Assembly: GCF_008386315.1 (NCBI RefSeq)
Contig: NZ_CP043808.1
Span: 1,178,001 to 1,242,000, forward strand
Length of the DNA: 64,000 bases
Source: Serinicoccus marinus DSM 15273
GTDB taxonomy: Bacteria > Actinomycetota > Actinomycetes > Actinomycetales > Dermatophilaceae
Direction: 5' to 3'
A model generated the notes under the pieces. It saw only the letters and a program-made list of their open reading frames with translations. It was not told the DNA's origin and ran no database searches. The position numbers and the translations under genes are program-made. Every line of letters starts with the position of its first letter. Positions within the stretch are counted from its first letter, which is position 1. Below are positions 55,048 to 62,919 of the stretch, piece after piece.

Positions 55048-55466
55048 GCGTGCTGGTCTGGGGCATCAAGGCCTCCCTCCTCGCCTACGTGAACGGTATG
55101 CCGGACGGCAGGGTGGAGCTCGCGGAGGTGGAGGAGCAGGGCGGGAGGTTCCACTTCGCGCAGGACCGGGAGGCCGACCGCGCCGATCCCGCGGTCCGGC
55201 ACTTCGCCGGGGCGGTGACCCTCGTCGGTCACCACGGCCTGATGCGCGTCGTGCTGGCTGACCCGTGGCTGCGGCCTACCGCGCCCGGTGCCGCCCTCAG
55301 CGTCGCCGATCCCGACGTCGTCGGCGCACGCCTCGCCTTCGCCCGCATCGAGAGGTGGGCCGGGGGAGCGGCGTCGGGGACGACGCTCACGTCGGAGGGC
55401 GCCGACCTCTTCTTCGGGCCGTACGCGGAGGGCACCGAGCTGGACGACCCCCGGGTGGTGGACTGA
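55044..55466 (+). CDS. HtaA-like domain protein, apparently cytosolic
   Basis: 140 residues forming one HtaA-like domain: L-V-W-G-I-K-A-S-L-L-A-Y-V (about 4-16), F-A-G-A-V-T-L-V-G-H-H-G-L (about 53-65) and L-T-S-E-G-A-D-L-F (about 115-123). HtaA domains in corynebacteria bind heme at the cell surface, but here there is no signal peptide or anchor. ATG overlaps the LysR stop, so it is translated with the regulator. Its place beside a heme enzyme is suggestive but the function is unknown. Confidence 0.65.
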   Translation: MSVLVWGIKASLLAYVNGMPDGRVELAEVEEQGGRFHFAQDREADRADPAVRHFAGAVTLVGHHGLMRVVLADPWLRPTAPGAALSVADPDVVGARLAFARIERWAGGAASGTTLTSEGADLFFGPYAEGTELDDPRVVD

Positions 55467-55600
55467 GTCGTGCGGCGCGCCGCCGCGGTACGGCGGACGG
55501 GAACGTGCGTCCCTGGACGCCCGCCGTGCGCGAATCGGCTACTGGGCCCGAGGTGTGCCTCGCCAGGCTGGCACGACAGCCGACCCAGAGGAGCGCGACC

Positions 55601-57007
55601 ATGCCACAGACCGTGACCGACCTGCTCGACCGCGTGAGCGTCGAGGACGGGCGTCCCATCCACGACCCTGCCACCGGTGAGCTGGTCGGCCACACGGCCG
55701 AGCACACGGTCGAGGACCTGGACGCGGCCGTCGCGGCGGTGCGTGCGGCTCAGCCGGCGTGGGCCGGTCTCGGCTACGCGGGGCGGCGGGAGTACCTCAT
55801 GCGCGCGGCCGACCTCGTGGAGGAGAACGCCGAGGCCCTGGCGAGGCTGCTCTCCCGCGAGCAGGGCAAGCCGCTGAACGGACCCAACGCGCGTTTCGAG
55901 GTCGGCGCCTGCGTCGCGTGGATGCGCGCCACCGCATCCCTCGAGCTCACCCCGGAGGTGGTCGTCGACGAGCCGGACAACCACTCCGAGCTGCACTACC
56001 GCCCGGCCGGCGTCGTCGGGGCCATCGGACCCTGGAACTGGCCGATGATGATCACCATCTGGCAGGTGGCACCGGCGCTCACCGTCGGAGACACGGTCGT
56101 GGTGAAGCCCAGCGAGTACACGCCGTTGTCCGTGCAGGCCCTGGTCTGCGTGCTGAACGACGCACTGCCGGCGGATGTCTGCCGGGTGGTGCCCGGAGGC
56201 CGGGACATCGGCGCGCGGATGGCCGAGCACCCGGGGATCGACAAGCTCATGTTCACCGGCTCGACCGCCACCGGGAAGGCGATCGCCCGGTCCTCGGCCG
56301 ACAACCTGACCCGCCTCACGCTCGAGCTCGGCGGCAACGACGCCGGCATCGTGCTGCCGGGGACCGACGTGGCCGCGCACGCGGAGGACCTGTTCTGGGG
56401 AGCCTTCCTCAACACCGGGCAGACCTGCGCCGCGCTCAAGCGGCTCTACGTGCACGAGTCCCAGTACGAGGAGGTCGTCGACGCGCTGGCGGGTCTCGCC
56501 GCGTCGATGCCGATGGGCAACGGGCTGGACGAGGCCAACGTCCTGGGACCGCTGCAGAACAAGCAGCAGTTCGACATCGTCGCCCGGCTCGTGCAGGACG
56601 CCCGCTCGTCCGGTGCCCGGATCGTCACCGGGGGTGAGCCCGCGGCCGAGCTGGGCGACCTCTTCTACCCCGTCACCATCGTGGCCGACGTGCTCGACGG
56701 CACCGCCATCGTCGACGAGGAGCAGTTCGGGCCCGCCCTCCCGGTCATCCGGTACTCCGACGTGGACGAGGCGATCGAGGCGGCCAACGGGCTCGACGCC
56801 GCCCTCGGCGCCTCGGTGTGGTCCGACGACCCGGAGGCGGCCCGGGCGACCGCCCTGCGCCTCGAGGCCGGTAGCGTCTGGATCAACAAGCACGGCGGCA
56901 TCCACCCGATGGTGCCGTTCGGAGGCATCAAGGGGTCCGGCTACGGGCTCGAGTTCGGGGTCGAGGGGCTCAAGTCCGTCTGCGTCCCGGTCGTGCTCAC
57001 CAGCTAG
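55601..57007 (+). CDS. aldehyde dehydrogenase (NAD(P)+)
   Basis: 468 residues. G-P-W-N-W-P (about 144-149) holds the catalytic Asn; E-L-G-G-N (about 246) the general-base Glu; G-Q-T-C-A (about 280) the nucleophile Cys; and the F-G-G-I-K-G-S-G end binds cofactor. Fits the succinate-semialdehyde/benzaldehyde dehydrogenase groups. ATG 55601. The 134-bp gap before it probably holds its own promoter. In this cluster it could oxidise an aromatic aldehyde to the acid that the P450 or monooxygenase uses. Confidence 0.92.
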   Translation: MPQTVTDLLDRVSVEDGRPIHDPATGELVGHTAEHTVEDLDAAVAAVRAAQPAWAGLGYAGRREYLMRAADLVEENAEALARLLSREQGKPLNGPNARFEVGACVAWMRATASLELTPEVVVDEPDNHSELHYRPAGVVGAIGPWNWPMMITIWQVAPALTVGDTVVVKPSEYTPLSVQALVCVLNDALPADVCRVVPGGRDIGARMAEHPGIDKLMFTGSTATGKAIARSSADNLTRLTLELGGNDAGIVLPGTDVAAHAEDLFWGAFLNTGQTCAALKRLYVHESQYEEVVDALAGLAASMPMGNGLDEANVLGPLQNKQQFDIVARLVQDARSSGARIVTGGEPAAELGDLFYPVTIVADVLDGTAIVDEEQFGPALPVIRYSDVDEAIEAANGLDAALGASVWSDDPEAARATALRLEAGSVWINKHGGIHPMVPFGGIKGSGYGLEFGVEGLKSVCVPVVLTS

Positions 57008-57065
57008 TCCGGTCGGCGCGGCAGCCCTGTCATGGGCGGCGAGGATCATATAGGGTGCGAGTGCA

Positions 57066-57077
57066 ATCGTATACGGT
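57066..57077. promoter_or_regulatory. GTATAC-centred operator before AraC gene
   Basis: ATCGTATACGGT, one half perfect and the other with one mismatch to the palindrome ATCGTATACGAT found at 62877-62888. It lies 33 bp before ATG 57110. This resembles GntR/FCD-type operators (T-N-G-T-N-N-A-C-N-A). No GntR gene is in the window. Confidence 0.55.
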
Positions 57078-57109
57078 TTGATCCTGTGACCCGTTGGGAC
57101 GTGACTTCG

Positions 57110-58126
57110 ATGACGATGTCAGCCTCTGTGCAGACCCCCCGAGCGCTCGAGGAGTGCAGCGCCGACAGCCTGCGCGCGTGGCGACGGCTGATGGGCAGCC
57201 GGTTCGTCGCGCTACGGCTGAGCGGTCCGGAGCCGTTCGTCGGGGTGCTGCGCACCACCGTCATCGACGGCACCCACATCTCCGACATCCAGGCCAGCGC
57301 GCACCGGGTCGAACGGCGTGCCGACGACATCAGCGTGGACGACCCGGAGCACCTCAAGCTCACCCTGCAGCTCACCGGCCGGGGAGTGGTCCGGCAGGAC
57401 GGCAGGGAGGCCGTCCTGCACCAGGGGGACGTGGCGGTGTACGACACGGGCCGGCCCTACGTCCTCGACTACCCGGTGGGCATGCGCTCGCTGGTCATGG
57501 TCTTCCCGCACCGGATGCTCGGGTTGTCCGCAGAGCTGGTGCCCTCGATGACCGCGACCCGGCTGGCCGGCGACAGCGGCATCGGGAAGGTCATCTCCCC
57601 CTTCATGACCCACCTGGCCGAGAACCTCACCCAGCTCTCGGGAGCCCCGGGCGTCCGCATCGTCCGCAGCGCCCTGGACCTCGTGACGGCGATGCTGTCC
57701 GACGAGCTCCTGCGCCACCACAGCGGCGGTGAGTCCTGGCGTCAGCTGCTGGGGGCCGCGCAGCGGTACATCGAGGCCAACCTCGACGACCCCGAGCTGT
57801 CGGCCAGCCGGGTCGCGGCCGTCCACTACGTCTCGTTGCGGCACCTGCAGTACCTCTTCAGCCATGAGAACCAGACCGTCTCCGGCTACATCCGCCAGCA
57901 GCGTCTGGAGCGGAGCCGGATGGACCTGCAGGACCCCTCGCTCGTCGACCTCTCCATCCTGCACATCGCGCACCGGTGGGGCTTCTCGGACGCCAGTCAC
58001 TTCAGCCGGATCTTCCGCGCGGCCTACGGCGCCAGCCCGAGCGCGTACCGGCGCGGCCTCGTCGCGGGGGAGACCGGCCGCCCGGTGGGTCCGGTCCTGG
58101 GACGGTCCGACCGCCGGAGTGCGTGA
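57110..58126 (+). CDS. AraC family transcriptional regulator
   Basis: 338 residues. N-terminal cupin-like ligand domain (about 40-200; L-Q-L-T-G-R-G-V-V, then Q-G-D-V-A-V-Y-D-T) of the AraC_binding_2 type, and two helix-turn-helix motifs in the last 105 residues (S-A-S-R-V-A-A-V-H-Y-V-S-L-R-H-L and G-F-S-D-A-S-H-F-S-R-I-F-R). This is close to the NphR/FeaR-like regulators of aromatic degradation. ATG 57110, with ATG 57116 as an alternative. A 21-bp-spaced direct repeat lies just after its stop and again before the mobA-like gene. Confidence 0.9.
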   Translation: MTMSASVQTPRALEECSADSLRAWRRLMGSRFVALRLSGPEPFVGVLRTTVIDGTHISDIQASAHRVERRADDISVDDPEHLKLTLQLTGRGVVRQDGREAVLHQGDVAVYDTGRPYVLDYPVGMRSLVMVFPHRMLGLSAELVPSMTATRLAGDSGIGKVISPFMTHLAENLTQLSGAPGVRIVRSALDLVTAMLSDELLRHHSGGESWRQLLGAAQRYIEANLDDPELSASRVAAVHYVSLRHLQYLFSHENQTVSGYIRQQRLERSRMDLQDPSLVDLSILHIAHRWGFSDASHFSRIFRAAYGASPSAYRRGLVAGETGRPVGPVLGRSDRRSA

Positions 58127-58150
58127 CTCCTGGTCGGGGTCGTCTGCGGC

Positions 58151-58178
58151 GTGCACCTGGCGCCGGGCGCCGTGCACC
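58151..58178. promoter_or_regulatory. paired GTGCACC repeats 21 bp apart before decarboxylase-family operon
   Basis: GTGCACC at 58151-58157 and 58172-58178, identical in sequence and spacing to the pair at 50948-50975, and about 125 bp before ATG 58303. It sits 24 bp past the stop of the AraC gene, which is the natural candidate to bind it. Confidence 0.62.
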
Positions 58179-58302
58179 TGTGGCCCAGCAGGGCAGGTCG
58201 TGACCGCAGCAGACTGACAGGACGGTCACCGCAGATCAGGTGAGATCAGGTGGCCGTGGTGCCGGATCGAGCCGGCACCCCCACCTTGCGGAAGGACACC
58301 CC

Positions 58303-58716
58303 ATGATCCGAGACGACCTGCTCTACGCGACGGGGCTCGAGCAGCGCCGGGCGATGTTCGGCTCGGCCGGTGCCGAGGACCAGGTCGAGCACACGGACGA
58401 TCTGAACGACAAGCTGCAGGAGTTCGTCACCCGGGTCTGCTTCGGGGACATCTGGCAGCGTGAGGGGCTCGACCTCACGGAGCGCAGCAAGATCACCCTC
58501 GCCATGCTCATCGCCACGGGCAAGTCGCACGAGATCCGCATCCACCTCCGAGGTGCCCTGGCCAACGGGGTGACCCCGCTGCAGCTGCGCGAGATCGTCG
58601 TGCACTCCATCCTCTACTGCGGCATCCCGGCCGCGGTCGAGGGCATGCGTGCGTTGACGGAGGTCCTGGACGAGCAGGGGATCAGCACCGATCTCGACGG
58701 CGAATCCGCTCGCTGA
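58303..58716 (+). CDS. carboxymuconolactone decarboxylase family protein
   Basis: 137 residues, AhpD-like helical fold. The core reads F-G-D-I-W-Q-R-E-G-L-D-L-T-E-R-S-K-I-T-L and H-L-R-G-A-L-A-N-G-V, followed by V-V-H-S-I-L-Y-C-G-I-P, as in 4-carboxymuconolactone decarboxylase (PcaC) of the protocatechuate branch of the beta-ketoadipate pathway. There is one Cys (in Y-C-G) and no C-x-x-C, so it is not a peroxidase of the AhpD type. ATG 58303 follows AAGGAC. First gene of an operon with a dehydrogenase and TRAP transporter. A true decarboxylase role is plausible but unproven because no other pca gene is present. Confidence 0.78.
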   Translation: MIRDDLLYATGLEQRRAMFGSAGAEDQVEHTDDLNDKLQEFVTRVCFGDIWQREGLDLTERSKITLAMLIATGKSHEIRIHLRGALANGVTPLQLREIVVHSILYCGIPAAVEGMRALTEVLDEQGISTDLDGESAR

Positions 58717-58754
58717 CCCATCGACCGATGACTCGCGAAGGAGCGGGACCAACC

Positions 58755-59642
58755 ATGACTGATCACACTGCGCACCCGGTGGGCTTCATCGGACTGGGGG
58801 TGATGGGCGCCCCGATGGCGGCCAACATCGTCCGGTCGGGCCGACGCGTCCTGGTCCATGACGTCGACGCCGAGGTGACGGCGCGCGTCGCCGCCGACAT
58901 CGGTGCCGTCCCGGCCGTCGAGCTGTCCGAGCTGACGGAGTGCTCGGTCGTCGTGCTGATGCTGCCGACGAGCGCGGTCGTGCGTTCGGCGCTGCTGGAC
59001 GAGGGTGGGAGGCCCAGGGTGGCGTTCGAAGGGGGGACCGTCTTCGTCGACATGAGCAGCTCCGACCCGACCGAGACGGTCGAGACGGGTGGGCTGCTCC
59101 GCGAGGCCGGTCTGCGCATGGTCGACGCCCCGGTGTCCGGTGCGCGCGAGAGGGCGATCGCCGGGACCTTGTCCATCATGCTGGGCACCGACGACGAGAG
59201 CGCGGCGGACCTCGCGGTGCCGGTCATCGAGGCGATGAGCTCGGCGATCTTCCGGACCGGCAAGCTCGGCACCGGACACGCGATGAAGGCCCTCAACAAC
59301 TTCGTGGCTGCTGCCGCCTTCACCGCCGCCGCCGAGGCCCTGGTCGCGGGCGGCAGGTTCGGGCTGGACCCGGCCGTCATGGTCGACGTCCTCAACGCGT
59401 CCACCGGACAGAGCTTCGTCACCCAGCACGTCATGGGTCCGCACATCGTGGAGGGCGCGTACGCCAGCGGCTTCGCCCTTCCCCTGTTCACCAAGGATGT
59501 CCGTATCGCGGAGCGGCTGCAGCGGGCCATGGGTCACACGTCTCCGGTCTGCGACGCCGTGGCCGCCACCATGGGTGACGCCCTGGAGGCGCTGGGACCC
59601 GTCGACCACACCCGCGCCCACGAGTTCTGGAGCACCCGGTGA
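58755..59642 (+). CDS. 3-hydroxyisobutyrate dehydrogenase-family oxidoreductase
   Basis: 295 residues, NAD(P)-dependent beta-hydroxyacid dehydrogenase. G-L-G-V-M-G-A-P-M (about 11-19) binds cofactor; D-A-P-V-S-G-A (about 127-133) binds substrate; the catalytic Lys is in G-H-A-M-K-A-L-N-N (about 175-183). The ATG at 58755 is used; AAGGAG lies about 10 bp upstream. Overlaps the TRAP small permease by 4 nt. It may handle a hydroxy-diacid formed from a ring-cleavage product; substrate uncertain. Confidence 0.87.
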   Translation: MTDHTAHPVGFIGLGVMGAPMAANIVRSGRRVLVHDVDAEVTARVAADIGAVPAVELSELTECSVVVLMLPTSAVVRSALLDEGGRPRVAFEGGTVFVDMSSSDPTETVETGGLLREAGLRMVDAPVSGARERAIAGTLSIMLGTDDESAADLAVPVIEAMSSAIFRTGKLGTGHAMKALNNFVAAAAFTAAAEALVAGGRFGLDPAVMVDVLNASTGQSFVTQHVMGPHIVEGAYASGFALPLFTKDVRIAERLQRAMGHTSPVCDAVAATMGDALEALGPVDHTRAHEFWSTR

Positions 59643-60214
59643 GCGTGGCCGGCGTCGGTCGCACCCTCCCCGGGGAGCGTGCAGTACTGACGCTGGCGCG
59701 GGTCTGCGCCGTCATCTCCGCCCTGGCCGTGGTCACGATCATGGTGGCGATCGCGCTCCAGGTCGCGGTGCGCGCGCTCTGGGGATTCACCCTCCCCGGC
59801 ATGCTCGAGGTCGCGCAGTCCTGCCTGGTCATCGCGGTGGCCTTCGGGCTGGCCTGGGCTGCCGTCACGGGTGACCACGTCTCGGTGACCCTGCTCACCG
59901 ACCGCCTGAGCCCACGGGTCAACCGTGTGCTGGACGTGGTGGTGTGGTCGGTGTCCTCGGTCCTCGTCGCCTGGTTGGCCGTCTCCAGCACCCTCCGGGC
60001 CGTCGAGGCGACGGAGCGGGGGGAGCAGGGGTTCGGGATCATCGTCTGGTATGAGTGGCCGTGGCGGTGGTTCATCGCCGTCGGCTTCGTCGTGCTGTTC
60101 CTCGTCTGCGTCATGAACGTCGCCCGCTCTCTCACGGGGGCGCGGCCCTACGACCAGCTGGACGGGGCCGAGCAGCACCTCCTCGGCCCGGTCACCCGGC
60201 GTCCGCAGGAGTAG
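59639..60214 (+). CDS. TRAP transporter small permease (DctQ type)
   Basis: 191 residues with four membrane segments, the usual layout of the small TRAP subunit. GTG 59639 overlaps the dehydrogenase stop. Forms the membrane complex with the large subunit 5 bp downstream. TRAP systems import organic acids using a sodium or proton gradient. Confidence 0.87.
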   Translation: MSVAGVGRTLPGERAVLTLARVCAVISALAVVTIMVAIALQVAVRALWGFTLPGMLEVAQSCLVIAVAFGLAWAAVTGDHVSVTLLTDRLSPRVNRVLDVVVWSVSSVLVAWLAVSSTLRAVEATERGEQGFGIIVWYEWPWRWFIAVGFVVLFLVCVMNVARSLTGARPYDQLDGAEQHLLGPVTRRPQE

Positions 60215-60219
60215 GTCTC

Positions 60220-61620
60220 ATGACCGTCTCGATGATCATCGCCGTCACCATCGGCCTGCTCCTGCTGCTCCTCGCGAGCCGGTTCCCCATCGCCCTCGCC
60301 CTGGGGCTGTCGGGAGCCTGCGGACTGATCCTGCTCAAGGGAACGGGCTACACCGGGAGCGTCCTGGGGTCCGTGTCCTTCAGCCAGACCTACAGCTTCG
60401 GGCTGACCATCATCCCGATGTTCATCCTCATGGGCCTCTTCGCCGTCCGGGCCAACGTCGCCGAGTACGTCTACACCATCGCGGCCCGTGCGGTGCGGCG
60501 CGCGCCCGGTGGGCTGGGTGTCGCGACGGTCATGGCCTGTGCCGGGTTCGCCGCGGTCTCCGGGTCGAGCATCGGGACCGCAGCCACGATGTCCAAGCTG
60601 TCGATCGCCCAGATGCGCCGCCACGGGTACCCGGCCAGCCTGGCCTCCGCGCTGGTCGCCGTCGCGGGAACCCTCGGGGTGATGATCCCGCCCAGCACGT
60701 TCCTGGTCCTCTACGCCATCATGACGAGCACCTCGGTCGCGCAGATGCTCGCCGGGGGCGTGGTGCCGGGGCTGCTGTCGGCTGCCGCCTACATCACCTA
60801 CATCATGACGCTCGGGGCGCGCCGGATCGGCCGCTCCACGGACCCCGAGGACCTGCAGGGCGCGGTCGGCGACGCCCGGGCCGAGGTGGCGGCCGGGAGC
60901 GGCCCCACCCCCTCGGACGACGTCGACAGCCCCCGGCCCTGGCGCAGCCTGCCCTGGCAGGGGCTGGTCTACATCGCCATCCTCTTCAGCATCGTCCTCG
61001 GTGGGATGTACTCGGGCATCTTCACGTCGACCGAGTCGGCGGCCATCGGCGCCCTGGCTGCAGTGGTCATCCTGGTCTTCGAGAACCGGCGACGAGGCCT
61101 GCGCGGCATCGCCACCGAGGTGCGGCACGCGCTGCAGGACACCGCGGCGACCACCTCGATGGTCTTCTTCATCATCATCGGCTCGGCCATCCTGTCGGCC
61201 TTCTTCATCGCTGCCCGGGTGCCCCAGTCCATCACCCAGGCCGTGACCGCCGTCGACCTGCCGCCCACCCTCACCATGGCCCTCCTGCTGGCCTGCCTCA
61301 TCCCGCTGGGCATGGCCCTGGAGTCCCTGTCCATCCTGGTCATCACCGTGCCGATCCTCTACCCCATCGCCATGGAGTACGGCTTCGACGGCGTGTGGCT
61401 GGGCATCCTCATCGTCAAGCTGATCGAGATCGGCATGGTGACCCCGCCCGTCGGCATCAACGCCTTCGTCGTGGCCGGGAGCGCCGGCCTGCGCACCGAC
61501 ACGGTCTTCCGGGGTCTGCTGCCGCTGTTCCTCGTCGAGCTCGTGGTGGTGGTCATCCTCTTCGTCTTCCCCCAGCTGTCCCTGTTCCTGCCCTCCCTCG
61601 TCAACCCGGCAGCGGGCTAG
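60220..61620 (+). CDS. TRAP transporter large permease (DctM type)
   Basis: 466 residues with about 12-13 membrane segments and the DctM signatures G-S-S-I-G-T-A-A-T-M (about 123-132), G-V-M-I-P-P-S (about 151-157) and T-P-P-V-G-I-N (about 408). A charged cytoplasmic insert (about 210-245) separates the two halves. ATG 60220. Confidence 0.92.
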   Translation: MTVSMIIAVTIGLLLLLLASRFPIALALGLSGACGLILLKGTGYTGSVLGSVSFSQTYSFGLTIIPMFILMGLFAVRANVAEYVYTIAARAVRRAPGGLGVATVMACAGFAAVSGSSIGTAATMSKLSIAQMRRHGYPASLASALVAVAGTLGVMIPPSTFLVLYAIMTSTSVAQMLAGGVVPGLLSAAAYITYIMTLGARRIGRSTDPEDLQGAVGDARAEVAAGSGPTPSDDVDSPRPWRSLPWQGLVYIAILFSIVLGGMYSGIFTSTESAAIGALAAVVILVFENRRRGLRGIATEVRHALQDTAATTSMVFFIIIGSAILSAFFIAARVPQSITQAVTAVDLPPTLTMALLLACLIPLGMALESLSILVITVPILYPIAMEYGFDGVWLGILIVKLIEIGMVTPPVGINAFVVAGSAGLRTDTVFRGLLPLFLVELVVVVILFVFPQLSLFLPSLVNPAAG

Positions 61621-61663
61621 ACCTGCCCCTGCCAGCGCACCTGCACCCCCACAAAGGAGAACG

Positions 61664-62803
61664 ATGATGTTTGCTCGTCTGACCACCGGCCGCCGCCCGC
61701 TCGTGCTGGGGGCCGTGACCGCCGCTGCCCTCGTGTCGGCCGGTTGTTCCGGTGTCGCCACCGACGACACCGCTGCCGATGAGGGGGAGACCTTCACCTT
61801 CACCCTGTCCACCGGAGCCCAGGAGGGCACACCCAATGCCGCGGTGCAGGACTGGTACCTCGACGCCGTCGAGGAGGCCACCGAGGGCCGGGTGAGCTTC
61901 GAGCGCACCACGAACGAGTCGCTGTGCGCCGCTCCGGAGGTCGTCGAGTGCGTCCGGGACGGCCGCGCCCAGATCGGCGTCACGGTGCCCGACTACACGC
62001 CGCAGTACTTCCCGTCCACCAGCATGGTGAGCATCCCGTTCCTCACCACCAACTCGCAGGCGTCGATGGAGACGCTCTACCAGCTGCACCTCGAGGACGG
62101 CCCGGCCAAGGCCGTGATGGACCAGAACGGACTGCACCACGTGGGCACGTGGCCGGTGGGGCGCATCCTCATCGGGACCGAGGAGCAGGTGTCCTCCCCC
62201 GAGGACCTCGACGGCCTGTCGATGCGGGCCTCCGGTCCGATCGTCCAGCAGCTGCTGACCGACTCCGGCGCCAGCATCCAGGCCGTGACCGCCTCGGAGA
62301 GCTACGAGGCGGTGCAGCGCGGGGTGCTGGAGGCGGTCGGGGGCACCATCGACTTCCCGGTCAACTACGGCCTCATGGAGCTGCTGCCCTACTGGAGCGA
62401 CCCGGGCATCGGTCAGTACTCGACGTTCGGGATGTGGTTCTCCCAGGACGCCTATGACAGCCTGCCCGAAGACCTGCGGGAGACCGTCGACGGCGTCACC
62501 GAGGAGCTCAACACCGGAGCGGGCATCGAGGCGTTCAACGACCAGGCTGCGGACCAGTGCCAGCAGATGTTGGACGCCCCGACCGTCGAGGACCTGACCA
62601 TGTGGGACGAGTCCGTGACCCAGGCCTGGGAGGAGGAGTCCCTGGAGTCCTCGAAGCAGGCCTGGGTGGAGCTCGCGTCCAGCCAGGGTCTGGAGGACGC
62701 CCAGGCCGTGCTCGACGAGTACGTGGCGGGCTACACGGACCTGGAGGACGTGGCCTACGACGACGCGATCCTCGCCTGCGTGGACGAGTTCGCCTCCCAG
62801 TGA
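61664..62803 (+). CDS. TRAP transporter substrate-binding lipoprotein (DctP type)
   Basis: 379 residues. Lipoprotein signal with lipobox V-S-A-G-C (about 24-28), so it is anchored outside the membrane. The DctP fold keeps the segment with Arg at about 188 (S-M-R-A-S-G), whose Arg binds the ligand carboxylate, and G-V-L-E-A-V-G-G (about 222). ATG-ATG at 61664 follows AAAGGAG. Its ligand is a carboxylate, here probably an aromatic or ring-cleavage acid. A strong terminator follows. Confidence 0.9.
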   Translation: MMFARLTTGRRPLVLGAVTAAALVSAGCSGVATDDTAADEGETFTFTLSTGAQEGTPNAAVQDWYLDAVEEATEGRVSFERTTNESLCAAPEVVECVRDGRAQIGVTVPDYTPQYFPSTSMVSIPFLTTNSQASMETLYQLHLEDGPAKAVMDQNGLHHVGTWPVGRILIGTEEQVSSPEDLDGLSMRASGPIVQQLLTDSGASIQAVTASESYEAVQRGVLEAVGGTIDFPVNYGLMELLPYWSDPGIGQYSTFGMWFSQDAYDSLPEDLRETVDGVTEELNTGAGIEAFNDQAADQCQQMLDAPTVEDLTMWDESVTQAWEEESLESSKQAWVELASSQGLEDAQAVLDEYVAGYTDLEDVAYDDAILACVDEFASQ

Positions 62804-62809
62804 CGCGGG

Positions 62810-62840
62810 ACCGGCCCCGCCCGGTCCGGGCGGGGCCGGT
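62810..62840 (+). terminator. 13-bp perfect hairpin after TRAP operon
   Basis: ACCGGCCCCGCCC (62810-62822) and GGGCGGGGCCGGT (62828-62840) flank a 5-nt loop, 6 bp after the dctP-type stop. It isolates the operon from the hydrolase gene. Confidence 0.8.
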
Positions 62841-62876
62841 CGCGGCGCCGCAGGGGAGTTGTGCAGCCCGACGTGA

Positions 62877-62888
62877 ATCGTATACGAT
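62877..62888. promoter_or_regulatory. perfect GTATAC-centred palindrome before hydrolase fusion gene
   Basis: ATCGTATACGAT is a perfect 12-bp palindrome, 8 bp before ATG 62896 and 32 bp before ATG 62920. The same 10-base core occurs before the AraC gene (57066-57077). The shape is that of a GntR/FCD operator. Confidence 0.65.
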
Positions 62889-62919
62889 CTGTCCCATGAC
62901 GACGAGCGAGGAAGCTCCC

